A DNA stretch of 64,000 nt from Corynebacterium flavescens (GCF_008693105.1 NZ_VXKK01000023.1:1-64000), one strand, 5' to 3'. Shown: positions 56,822-64,000, numbered from the stretch's first letter. The notes: generated from the letters alone by a model not told the origin. Translations and numbers: made by a program.

Positions 56822-57130
56822 GACGAGAGGGAGTTTCCTTGTGGCTTAGAGAGAATCAACATGTTTAATGTAGCCCGAAAACGCTCGGGATAGGCGGCTA
56901 GGTCGGCTTAGAGGCAACGGTTCTTGTTAGACCGGCCTAGTCCGCATGTGGGGAGTGCTCCCCATCATGGCGCAAAATGGAGAAAAGTCCAGGAGTCTGG
57001 GGTAGAAGTTATAGGTGCGATTCGAGTTTTCAGCCCATTATGCAGACTGCCTCTGCCCCTATGAGGTGGAGACGCGCCACCCCTCGGCGCCAGATACCGA
57101 AAGCGGATTCTTTAAGGAACGGAGTTGCAG
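56822..57130. other. Divergent intergenic region at the left of the kinase module
   Basis: About 310 bases contain the palindrome at 56949-56964 and, further right, ttataggtgcgattcg near 57010. This is a plausible shared control region for the two divergent membrane-protein genes. A T/A-rich -10 box is not obvious. Confidence 0.4.
56949..56964. promoter_or_regulatory. Perfect palindrome tggggag-tg-ctcccca
   Basis: Two seven-base arms are separated by two bases in the divergent region. The shape suits a dimeric regulator. The G4/C4 runs also recall RamA-type sites of corynebacteria. No regulator gene lies next to it. Confidence 0.45.
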
Positions 57131-57811
57131 ATGAGCAATGCAAACGGCGGAGGAAACCCTTGGCAAGACGCTCAAGGACATACCCCCGCGAACCCCTGGG
57201 CCCACGACATGGATGCCCGAGATAACTACGGCAACGAGGCATATCCACCCACGGATGAGTGGGAAGCCCTGCCGCCCACGGCGGTTAGTGCCGGCGCTCC
57301 TGCTTCCAAGCCGAACCGGCTGCCCCTTTATATGGGCATAGTCGTGGCCTTGATAGCCATCGCGGCAGTAATTGGCTTCTCTGTCTTTAATAGCTTGAGC
57401 GGACGTGGCACAGGAAGCTCTCAAGACTCTGCCGCCGGGGACGCCGCAATTGCGACATCCCCGCAGGAAGCAGCTACTCAGCCCGCAACGTCTGAAGAAG
57501 CAGCAGAACCGGAACGCCCAGAGTTTCCGCAGCTCCCCAGCGGCGCAGTCGCAGTGAACGACGCTGCGATGAACAATCTTCCCGGTGGGGACTTCAATAA
57601 CGTCTATCGCGGCTCGAGTGTGACTTCCACACAGTTCTCTTTGGCTGTGCGTGATGCCTATGTGCGTAATTACCTCGACACGGGTGATCTTAACGCCACC
57701 TTGTCGGTATATAGCTCCGTAACCTATAACAGCTATTCCATGTCTTGCAGTGACAACGGGCAGTTTGTCACATGTACCGGCGGTAATAATGCGATCGTCT
57801 ATATTGTCTAG
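57131..57811 (+). CDS. Single-pass membrane protein of the kinase module
   Basis: A 226-residue protein. The cytoplasmic part (1-62) is Asn/Pro-rich (G-N-P-W, N-P-W-A-H-D-M-D). The membrane helix starts R-L-P-L-Y-M-G-I-V-V near 65. The outer part has a Ser/Ala linker and a 95-residue domain with two cysteines near the end (M-S-C-S-D, V-T-C-T-G). The helix is clearly related to that of the protein at 61961-62632. ggag six bases before ATG 57131 supports this start. The next gene follows by 19 bases. No known family; perhaps a phosphorylated partner or sensor subunit of the nearby kinase. Confidence 0.75.
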   Translation: MSNANGGGNPWQDAQGHTPANPWAHDMDARDNYGNEAYPPTDEWEALPPTAVSAGAPASKPNRLPLYMGIVVALIAIAAVIGFSVFNSLSGRGTGSSQDSAAGDAAIATSPQEAATQPATSEEAAEPERPEFPQLPSGAVAVNDAAMNNLPGGDFNNVYRGSSVTSTQFSLAVRDAYVRNYLDTGDLNATLSVYSSVTYNSYSMSCSDNGQFVTCTGGNNAIVYIV

Positions 57812-57830
57812 CCCAAGGAGCACTGGCGCC

Positions 57831-58802
57831 GTGTCATTTCTTTTCAGCGCTCGGCCACGAGCCGGCCACAACATTTGTGGGAGCAAGAGCCTTACGATGA
57901 CCGGCGCGGTTGCCACAGTCGCCAGCGCGCTTGTTTTTTCGGGCTGCACAATTGGGGATCCTGCACCGCTAGACTCCACGAGCAGCGAAAGTGCAACCGG
58001 GCCTACCTTGCCTGAGGCCGAGTCGCGGGAATCGTCCTCGATTTCGCCAACTCTTCCCGCAAGCTCAACGCAAGATTCATCGAAGGCAGCCGATGCCCAG
58101 GCAGCACTCGATGCCGCAGTATCGGCCGCCGTGACTCGCTTCGGCGGACAGGCCGGTATCGCCGTGGCTGATGGACAGGGCGTTATCGCAGCAGGGCAGA
58201 CAGGACCGGCAGCAGCGTGGTCTACCTCGAAGGTGCCCTTGGCTATCGCGGCCCACAGAGCCGGGGTAGCTGACCCCGCTACTATTTCCTCCGCGATCAC
58301 CTTCTCCGATAACCAAGCAGCCGAGCAAATGTGGCATGCCTTGGGGACGGGTGAGGAGGCCGCCGCGGCGGTGGGCAGTGTTCTGGCCGAGGCCGGTAAC
58401 GGCTCTACTCGTGTACAGCCGCAGGTCACTAGGCCAGGATTTAGCGCCTTTGGCCAGACACAATGGTCTGTATCAGATCAGGCACGATTTGCCTCGCGCT
58501 TGGGTTGCCTGGATGGCGCCGACCAGGTTCTTTCCGCGATGCAAGTCAGCGATCCGGCGCAGGGTTATGGACTGCGCCAGTTTGTTGGGGCGCGCATGAA
58601 GGGGGGCTGGGGTCCAGACGAGTCCGGGGCTTATGAAGTCAGACAGCTGGGCATTGTGTCTTTGGAAGGCACTCCCGTTGCTCTCGCCTTGTTCGCGCAT
58701 CCGCAGGAAGGCACGTATGAGGCAGGCCAAGCCATGCTGAGCACGATGACTGAGGAGCTTAAGGCAGCACAGGTCACATGGCCTTCCGCCGCGTGCTCCT
58801 AA
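57831..58802 (+). CDS. Exported serine hydrolase-like protein (SxxK/SDN fold)
   Basis: A 323-residue protein if started at GTG 57831, which has aaggag ten bases upstream; ATG 57897 is the alternative. A signal with lipobox-like L-V-F-S-G-C (Cys39) is followed by a Ser-rich linker and a domain with W-S-T-S-K (Ser131, Lys134), S-D-N at 159-161 and M-K-G-G-W in the K-T-G position. This is the penicillin-recognition fold. No omega-loop glutamate is seen, so a DD-peptidase, esterase or ligand-binding role is as likely as a beta-lactamase. Cotranscribed with 57131 and beside the kinase. Confidence 0.75.
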   Translation: MSFLFSARPRAGHNICGSKSLTMTGAVATVASALVFSGCTIGDPAPLDSTSSESATGPTLPEAESRESSSISPTLPASSTQDSSKAADAQAALDAAVSAAVTRFGGQAGIAVADGQGVIAAGQTGPAAAWSTSKVPLAIAAHRAGVADPATISSAITFSDNQAAEQMWHALGTGEEAAAAVGSVLAEAGNGSTRVQPQVTRPGFSAFGQTQWSVSDQARFASRLGCLDGADQVLSAMQVSDPAQGYGLRQFVGARMKGGWGPDESGAYEVRQLGIVSLEGTPVALALFAHPQEGTYEAGQAMLSTMTEELKAAQVTWPSAACS

Positions 58803-58823
58803 AGCAGTAGCGTCTAAAGGCGT

Positions 58824-59555
58824 TTAGCGTGCCCAATATCCTTGGAAATCGCCGGTGTCTTGGGTGCCAGAACCGTCATTGACGGAGACTATCCACTGCG
58901 TTTGATTGAGCTTGACGGTACTAGGGGAATCGTTGATGCCGGCGCGATAATGGCCGCTACCGAGCCGTTGCGCCGTCCCGGAGGCAGGTCCGCTCTTCCA
59001 CGAGCCGTGATAGGTGTAGGCCCCTGCGGCCTCGCAGACCACTACATAGCGGCTCTCGGAGGAGTGAAAGGCTGCGTAGACGAGCTGTTGACCTGCTGAG
59101 CAAGTAGCAGCAGGCTGAGAAGTCCAGCCAGTTGACCCCAGCCCCGGTAGCTGCCCCTCTGCTCCTTGATTGGAGTTTGCGCTAGACGCTGAATGCGGCA
59201 GCTGGGCCACCGTGCCGCTGCGAGCTGAGCCCGCCGCTGCCGTCTGGGGAGCGGCGGGAGACCCAGCGAGGCTCGGACGCGGCTGCGGCTGCCTGCTAAG
59301 CGTTTCTTGCATTCCCACAGCGGCCGGCGCAGAGCCGGCAGGGAGTAATAGTGACTGTGCCTGCTTAGTCTCAGCCTTGCCCGTACCGGCCCAAATTGCA
59401 GCGCCGGCGACAAGCGCGGCAACGATGACGCTCACGATCGCGCCAATCCCCACCCAGTCCCGTTGAGTGCGCCGAGGAGGAGCGGCAGGAGGAGGGTAGT
59501 TGGGGACGGAGGATCCATTCGCGGGCGCGGAGCTGCCGAAGCTGGGAGAGTTCAT
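58824..59555 (-). CDS. Single-pass membrane protein with Cys-pair outer domain
   Basis: A 243-residue protein. The cytoplasmic N-terminus (1-32) is Pro/Ser-rich and ends in P-P-R-R-T-Q-R-D. The membrane helix is about 34-56. A long Ala/Gln/Pro linker leads to an outer domain of about 100 residues beginning G-L-G-S-T-G-W with two cysteines (A-T-C-S-A-G, V-V-V-C-E-A-A-G). That domain is related to the end of the protein at 61961-62632. Divergent from the kinase across 198 bases and convergent with the hydrolase gene. Function unknown. Confidence 0.75.
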   Translation of the reverse strand: MNSPSFGSSAPANGSSVPNYPPPAAPPRRTQRDWVGIGAIVSVIVAALVAGAAIWAGTGKAETKQAQSLLLPAGSAPAAVGMQETLSRQPQPRPSLAGSPAAPQTAAAGSARSGTVAQLPHSASSANSNQGAEGQLPGLGSTGWTSQPAATCSAGQQLVYAAFHSSESRYVVVCEAAGAYTYHGSWKSGPASGTAQRLGSGHYRAGINDSPSTVKLNQTQWIVSVNDGSGTQDTGDFQGYWAR

Positions 59556-59753
59556 GGGCTGCCTTCACGAGGTAGGGGAGGAAAAGCCTATTGCTTAGTG
59601 TAGAACAAACCTGGCAAAACCATTAGAACTCAGCGCTGCTGCTAACCTGCACCCCATTAGTGGGGTAAGCGCAGGTGGATAAAGCGACAAAAGTGGGCCT
59701 AAGGGGGCACTCAAGAGGGCAGAAGCACTGATTGCAGGTGAAAGTATGGTGAA

Positions 59754-61268
59754 ATGATCTCCGTGACCGCTCTCTCCTTCCCCGACTGGCTAGCCAGAAA
59801 ACGCAATCTGACCGATATTACAGAGATCGGGCGTGGGGGAATGGGAACCGTCTATCGGGTGAGAGAACACGATCCGGACAGGGTTCTAGCAGTCAAGGTT
59901 TTGCTACCAGAACTCAGCGGTGCGGGGGAGCAGCAACGCTTCCGCAAGGAGATGGATAGTCTCATTCGCATCACCCATCCGGCGATCATCGACCTGAAGT
60001 TCAGCGATACCACCCCTAATGGCTATTACTTTGCCATGCCCTATTTGGATGGCGGCAGTCTAGAGGACCTCATCGCAAAGAGAAGGCAGTCAGGGCGCGG
60101 TTTCAACCTGCGGGACGTGGTTTACTACCTTAAACCCATAGCCAGGGCTTTGGATTATTTACATGGAGAGCTCTCCCCGCCGCTTGTTCACCGTGACATC
60201 AAGCCGGCCAATATTTTGTTGCGTGCTCAACCCGGCTCCCTGGATCCCAGCGTACTCATTGACTTTGGCATTGCGATTTCTCCCAATGAGTCGCGCTTAA
60301 CCCGGTTAGGGCGTGTGGTTGGCACGGAGAAGTATGCCGCACCGGAGCTTTCTCATTCCGGCTTTCAGGGAGAGGCCGCCAGCGCAGCAAGTGACAACTA
60401 CGCACTGGCGCTCATCGCCTTCGAGATGATCACCCTGCATCATTTCAAAGACACTATGCCGCCGCAGGCATGGCAGACCCACCGCCAAGTGTCCAATCTC
60501 GCGGGCTTTGCGCTTGGCGAAGACGCGGCCAAACACCCCGAAGAAGTCCGCGCCGTCCTAGCCCGTGGGTTGAGTGAGATTCCCGCGCAGCGTTTCCGTT
60601 CCGCCAGCGAATTCATCGACGAGCTGGGCAGGTGTGGGAAAAGAAAGCCGCCCGCTGCGCGTGGTGCTACTGCTGTGCCAACCAGCTCTGGCAGGGGAAA
60701 ACAATGGTCAGGGGTACGCAATGCACTCGTGGCCGGAGCTGCTGTCGTTCTCATCGCTGGGATCTCCGCTGGTGGATGGGTCATGTCTCACCCGAAGTGG
60801 AATACTGCTGAAGAAAGCCTCGTCGCGGCCCTCCCGCAGCTTCTTCCTGGCTCTCCGGGCCAGGCGGGGTGGGCGGATGCCACCTGCCACAGTGCGGAGG
60901 TAGCTGGCGGGCAACGCGCACGAATCCAATGTGTCTCGCAGTATTTGGGCAGTTTTGAGGTAGTGGGATTTCAAGACCAAGCTGCGCGTGATGGTCTCGT
61001 GTCCTCTCAGCTGGCAACCTTTGGTAGCTCCGGCTCGGAGAAGGGAAGCGACACTGCGGTTGACACTGCGATGGTGCAAAGCGGTTCCGAGTGCACAATG
61101 ACCTACTACCTCCCGGCCGGCAGCCCAGAGGCGGTGTTGGCTTTAGGCGGGGGCCAAAAACTGAGTGCAGACGCTGCGGATAGGAATACAATTGCGATAG
61201 CTTTGATAGGTTCTTCCATGATCGATTACGCACAGGATTCTTCAGGTTGGGATATAGAAATATGCTAG
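59754..61268 (+). CDS. Transmembrane serine/threonine protein kinase
   Basis: A 504-residue Hanks-type kinase. The catalytic domain (about 20-290) has G-R-G-G-M-G at 26-31, Lys48, Glu66, H-R-D-I-K-P-A-N at 146-153, D-F-G at 170-172 and A-P-E at 196-198, so it should be active. The activation loop is S/T-rich (E-S-R-L-T-R-L). A basic linker and helix (about 321-344) cross the membrane. The outer 160 residues carry four cysteines (378, 393, 447, 504), the last being the final residue, and no PASTA repeats. It overlaps the FHA gene by seven bases. It is not one of the standard PknA/B/L/G set. Confidence 0.92.
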   Translation: MISVTALSFPDWLARKRNLTDITEIGRGGMGTVYRVREHDPDRVLAVKVLLPELSGAGEQQRFRKEMDSLIRITHPAIIDLKFSDTTPNGYYFAMPYLDGGSLEDLIAKRRQSGRGFNLRDVVYYLKPIARALDYLHGELSPPLVHRDIKPANILLRAQPGSLDPSVLIDFGIAISPNESRLTRLGRVVGTEKYAAPELSHSGFQGEAASAASDNYALALIAFEMITLHHFKDTMPPQAWQTHRQVSNLAGFALGEDAAKHPEEVRAVLARGLSEIPAQRFRSASEFIDELGRCGKRKPPAARGATAVPTSSGRGKQWSGVRNALVAGAAVVLIAGISAGGWVMSHPKWNTAEESLVAALPQLLPGSPGQAGWADATCHSAEVAGGQRARIQCVSQYLGSFEVVGFQDQAARDGLVSSQLATFGSSGSEKGSDTAVDTAMVQSGSECTMTYYLPAGSPEAVLALGGGQKLSADAADRNTIAIALIGSSMIDYAQDSSGWDIEIC

Positions 61269-61948
61269 ACACGCCTACTACCGATACCTCAGCACTGCCG
61301 GTACAACCACGCCCGCGCCTGCATATTGATGATCTGGTTGGTAACTCACTCCTGCTTCAAGCCGGGGAGGAACTCGTTGTCGGGAGATCAGGCAACCTCG
61401 TCATTGGGCGCCATGATCTTTCCATGCACCGCACGCTATTTCAGCTGTGGTACTCCGAGCAGGGCTGGATGATGAGCAATGTCGGGCGGCACATACCGCT
61501 GCGGATAGACGCACTGAACAAGGGGGGTTCCACACACATCGAACTTGGCCCAGGTGCTGTGACTTTCCTGCCCTTGGGCAAGAGCTCGATAACTTGCGAG
61601 AGCAAGGAAGAGAAGTATGAGCTGCACGTGCAGGTTGAGAAGCTGGCTAAGGTTGGCCCCTCGCGCTATTCACCCGCCAGTGATCAGCTCACCCGCGAGC
61701 GCTCAGTATTTACGGCAGAGCAAGAAGATCTCTTGCGCCTGTTAGCCGGCTACCTCGGAAGCCCAGGTGCCACGAATGCCAACATTCCTCCCGTGAAGGA
61801 GATTGCCGGGCAACTAGGCTGGACAGAGAAGAAGACGAACCAGAAGATCGACAGGCTTGTCCACAAACTGGAGGGCGAAGGCGAGGCGCCCTTTAGGCCG
61901 TTTCGCATCTTCCTTGCGCAATACGCTCATCGACACGCCTTAGGCTAG
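61262..61948 (+). CDS. FHA-domain protein with C-terminal winged-helix-like domain
   Basis: A 228-residue soluble protein. A Thr-rich tail (D-T-P-T-T-D-T-S) precedes an FHA domain at about 20-115 with V-V-G-R-S-G (Arg42), L-S-M-H-R near 53-57 and S-N-V-G-R-H near 72, the phosphothreonine-binding residues. The C-terminal 80 residues (L-A-G-Y-L-G-S, E-I-A-G-Q-L-G-W-T-E-K-K-T-N-Q-K-I-D-R-L) look like a helix-turn-helix/winged helix. Its start lies inside the end of the kinase gene (ATATGCTAG), so the two are tightly coupled. I infer that it reads the kinase's phosphorylation. Confidence 0.85.
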   Translation: MLDTPTTDTSALPVQPRPRLHIDDLVGNSLLLQAGEELVVGRSGNLVIGRHDLSMHRTLFQLWYSEQGWMMSNVGRHIPLRIDALNKGGSTHIELGPGAVTFLPLGKSSITCESKEEKYELHVQVEKLAKVGPSRYSPASDQLTRERSVFTAEQEDLLRLLAGYLGSPGATNANIPPVKEIAGQLGWTEKKTNQKIDRLVHKLEGEGEAPFRPFRIFLAQYAHRHALG

Positions 61949-61960
61949 GAGAACAAGACC

Positions 61961-62632
61961 ATGACTAACCCATTTCCCCCTGAGTACTCTCCAGAATATG
62001 GCTCTGAGAATGGCCCAGTGTATGACTCAAGAAACGGTCCCCAGCCACACTCTCAGGGCGGGAGAATTCCGCTCTATATTGGCATCGTAGTCTTGGGTGT
62101 GATTTTTGCGGCTGCCGTTGCATTCTTTGTGTTTCGTGGTCTGGGGGGTGAAGAGACCACCGCAGCCGAATCTTCTGCACCGATGTCCACCAAAAGCGGC
62201 AGCATCCTCACCGCGCAAAACCAGGATGAGAGCATGCGTGCCTCGGAGGAAGAAGACGTAGTCACGGTCACAGAGACCGTGCCCCCTGAGCCGGAGACGC
62301 CTGCCACGCAGCGGGCGGCGGATATGCCAGCGGGCCTCTCCGCGACGGGATGGATCCGAAGCTTCGCTTCTTGCAATAGCGGCGAGAGTCTAGTTTTTGC
62401 CGGTAACGGGCCGGATGGCCAGGTGGCGCTATGCCAGGGCAGTGCAGGGCTGACCTATCGTTCCCACATGTTTGGTGGAACCCTCGAATCCCCGGCTACA
62501 GAAAGCGATGGTTCCTACTATGTCCAGGCTGACCCCGCGCTCATCATCGTTACACCGGGAGGAGTTACAGTGCGCGAGGGCGGAGCCTTGGCAGCAAACT
62601 CAAGCTTCAGCCAGTCCTGGAGCGGGCGCTAG
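61961..62632 (+). CDS. Single-pass membrane protein with Cys-pair outer domain
   Basis: A 223-residue protein 12 bases after the FHA gene. The cytoplasmic 33 residues are Tyr/Pro/Asn-rich (E-Y-S-P-E-Y-G-S). The helix starts R-I-P-L-Y-I-G-I-V-V near 35, as in the protein at 57131. A Thr/Glu/Pro linker is followed by an outer domain, G-L-S-A-T-G-W, A-S-C-N-S-G-E-S-L-V-F-A and V-A-L-C-Q-G-S-A-G-L-T-Y, which is related to the one at 58824. It thus combines pieces of two other module members. Probably a cotranscribed kinase partner. Convergent with amtR. Confidence 0.78.
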   Translation: MTNPFPPEYSPEYGSENGPVYDSRNGPQPHSQGGRIPLYIGIVVLGVIFAAAVAFFVFRGLGGEETTAAESSAPMSTKSGSILTAQNQDESMRASEEEDVVTVTETVPPEPETPATQRAADMPAGLSATGWIRSFASCNSGESLVFAGNGPDGQVALCQGSAGLTYRSHMFGGTLESPATESDGSYYVQADPALIIVTPGGVTVREGGALAANSSFSQSWSGR

Positions 62633-62645
62633 AGAATAGGGGGCT

Positions 62646-63362
62646 CTAGCGAGTCTTCTTCTTGCGGGCCGCTGCCGCAGCGGCCGCGGCGGAGATGGAA
62701 TCATTGCGATCCTTGAGCAGCTCAAGGGTCTTTTCCTCGGCGTTGTCTGGGATGGTGGCGCCGAGTACTGACAAAGCGGCGTCGGCAAGCATGGCTGCGG
62801 TCTCCGGAATGCGCTGTGAGGCGTCGAACGGCGGGGTACCGTCGTTGCGCCGCATCTCGATGACGGACAACGCAATGTGGAAGGGCAACTCGATGCGGGG
62901 ATCGTCTTCGCCCACGATGGCTGCGGCGTTGCTACGGAAATGTTCCTGCAGCTGCTTGCGTGCCTCGTGATACTCGGAAAACTCAGGAGAATTGGCCACC
63001 GGCAGCTGATACAGGCGCCCTACATTCCAGCCACTGGTGAGCAACAGACGGGCCTCAGCAGCGACCAAAGACCACAGGCGCTGTTCTGGTTCGACATCGG
63101 TCTGGGCCAACTCTCCAGCCAGCTCCAAAGAGGGCTCGATGGTCGAGTTAAGCAAGGTAAGGAAGATTTCCGTCTTGGAAGGGAAGTGATAATAGAGGGA
63201 AGCCTGCCGGATGCCTACAGCGTCCGCGATTTGGTGCGTCGAAGTATTAGCGAAGCCCTGGGTGGTGAAAAGCTCAGAAGAAGCGTCGAGGATTTCCTCC
63301 CGGGCGGAATTGCCGCGACGGCGAGGACTGTTCTTGCGCGGCCTACCAACGTTGCCTGCCAT
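62646..63362 (-). CDS. amtR: Nitrogen-control repressor AmtR (TetR family)
   Basis: A 238-residue TetR-type repressor whose N-terminal 90 residues match AmtR of C. glutamicum closely: V-G-R-P-R, T-S-T-H-Q-I-A-D-A-V-G-I-R-Q-A-S-L-Y-Y-H-F-P-S-K-T-E-I-F. AmtR represses ammonium uptake and assimilation genes and is released by adenylylated GlnK, a protein partner rather than a small ligand. The C-terminus carries an extra Ala8 run then R-K-K-K-T-R, which I do not recall in the C. glutamicum protein. The stop lies 13 bases from the convergent module gene. Confidence 0.95.
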   Translation of the reverse strand: MAGNVGRPRKNSPRRRGNSAREEILDASSELFTTQGFANTSTHQIADAVGIRQASLYYHFPSKTEIFLTLLNSTIEPSLELAGELAQTDVEPEQRLWSLVAAEARLLLTSGWNVGRLYQLPVANSPEFSEYHEARKQLQEHFRSNAAAIVGEDDPRIELPFHIALSVIEMRRNDGTPPFDASQRIPETAAMLADAALSVLGATIPDNAEEKTLELLKDRNDSISAAAAAAAARKKKTR

Positions 63363-63480
63363 GTGGTCGGTCGCCTCCTTTCAAAAGGGGTGGGGATGAG
63401 AATAGTAAGGGATTGAGGGTTTACTTAAAGATAGTAGAGCCTCAGGGGCGCAAGCCGCGGCCAAAGCTGCGGTGCGGCGA
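63363..63480. promoter_or_regulatory. amtR upstream region
   Basis: About 120 bases hold the amtR ribosome site gaaaggagg (minus strand, about 63376-63384) and an AT-rich patch at 63400-63440. I see no AmtR operator palindrome here. Confidence 0.4.
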
Positions 63481-64000
63481 TCAAGAAGAGGCTTTATCCC
63501 GAGCTGCGATTGACTCAAACGTGGCCGAGAGTGTGCGGCATGCCGAGCCGTAGGCTGTTCTGTCCAGCGGCGGCAAGTCTGCAAGAGTTGTCTCATGCTC
63601 GTTGACTCCAGCAAACCAACGCTGCAGTTCCAATGACATGCCCATGCGCCAGGACTTGGTTAGGGAGTCTGCTTCTTCTGCGCTTAGAAGCTCGCGCTCA
63701 ACCCCAATGGCTAGACGGTCTGGTGTTGGTCTCGGCGCTGGAGCGGCCCATCGCGCGATTGCAGCTATGGGGGAGAGCAGCACATGTTGGATGTCGAGCA
63801 ATGCTTGGCGGTCAGGCAAGCCGTCCACCAGTTGCAGCGCCGCAGGGCGCTCCGCCAAGGCAGAGGCGAGGAGTGCTTCTTCGCCGCCAGGCCCGAGTGG
63901 AAGGCCCGCGTCGACACGGGTGGCTGCGGTGTCTTCTGCAGACTGCCCGCGCAAGCCAGCGTCCTTCAGAATGCTTTCTAGTTGAGGATCTTCTCCGATC
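63481..64000 (-). CDS. DUF294-type nucleotidyltransferase-like protein, C-terminal part (5' end outside window)
   Basis: 173 codons are open to the window edge and end in TGA at 63481. The visible segment includes L-D-I-Q-H-V-L-L-S-P-I-A-A-I-A-R-W and T-P-D-R-L, L-L-S-A-E-E-A-D-S-L and D-R-T-A-Y-G-S-A-C-R-T-L. This is the pattern of the putative nucleotidyltransferase substrate-binding domain (DUF294 C-terminal) found after a CBS/nucleotidyltransferase region. The catalytic domain would be beyond the window. It lies upstream of amtR on the same strand with a 118-base gap. Confidence 0.65.
   Translation of the reverse strand, partial: IGEDPQLESILKDAGLRGQSAEDTAATRVDAGLPLGPGGEEALLASALAERPAALQLVDGLPDRQALLDIQHVLLSPIAAIARWAAPAPRPTPDRLAIGVERELLSAEEADSLTKSWRMGMSLELQRWFAGVNEHETTLADLPPLDRTAYGSACRTLSATFESIAARDKASS

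Noticed and set aside
57059..58429. A 456-codon open frame on the minus strand across two module genes
   Set aside because: It runs antisense to two genes with clear signal, membrane and active-site motifs. Its protein has no sensible domain and is rich in Arg, Gly and Cys, as expected for a shadow frame in GC-rich DNA.

Overview
The window reads as a Corynebacterium chromosome segment of moderately high GC. Gene order and protein features match the genus closely: the XPB-type helicase / rpf / cold-shock protein block, serC next to gltA, mctB-mctC, the thyA-folA-mycoredoxin operon, lhr, pcrA, purN-purH and amtR. The species cannot be fixed from sequence alone. GC, the lactate module and the extra signalling genes would fit a skin-type Corynebacterium.

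Layout. 1-125 is the tail of an IS3-family element. 310-3629 holds a small membrane protein, an NAD(P)H-binding oxidoreductase, an aminotransferase and a DUF3239 protein. 3634-7366 is the XPB helicase and its partner. 7424-9216 holds a 64-residue protein, the resuscitation-promoting factor Rpf and a cold-shock protein. 9217-16958 holds DUF2771, a glutaminyl cyclase-like lipoprotein, DUF3027, an AzgA purine permease, a TrmH methyltransferase, SepH and SerC. 17108-22316 holds citrate synthase, FKBP, an aldo/keto reductase and the MctBC monocarboxylate uptake system. 22400-27007 is a cell-wall/beta-lactam-type cluster in which a penicillin-binding protein and a LysR regulator each carry an in-frame TAA stop, with an intact beta-lactamase-fold protein between them. 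27287-30449 is a TctCBA tricarboxylate transporter, followed by tRNA-Arg(CCT).

30678-43324 carries mycoredoxin, FolA, ThyA, CysQ, the 1617-residue helicase Lhr, an MFS carrier with L-lactate dehydrogenase, a Nei/Fpg glycosylase, DedA and YccF. 43523-51649 carries an HNH nuclease preceded by two inverted DnaA boxes, Pgi, chorismate mutase, PcrA and two M23 peptidases. 52101-55950 is a DUF6350 membrane protein and purN-purH.

56066-62632, between purH and amtR, is the most unusual part. It is a compact module of a transmembrane Ser/Thr kinase, an overlapping FHA-winged-helix protein, four single-pass membrane proteins that share pieces with each other, and an SxxK/SDN-type exported hydrolase. 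I infer an envelope-sensing system whose cytoplasmic output is a phosphothreonine-reading, possibly DNA-binding, protein. The window ends with amtR (nitrogen regulator) and the C-terminal part of a DUF294-type nucleotidyltransferase-like protein.
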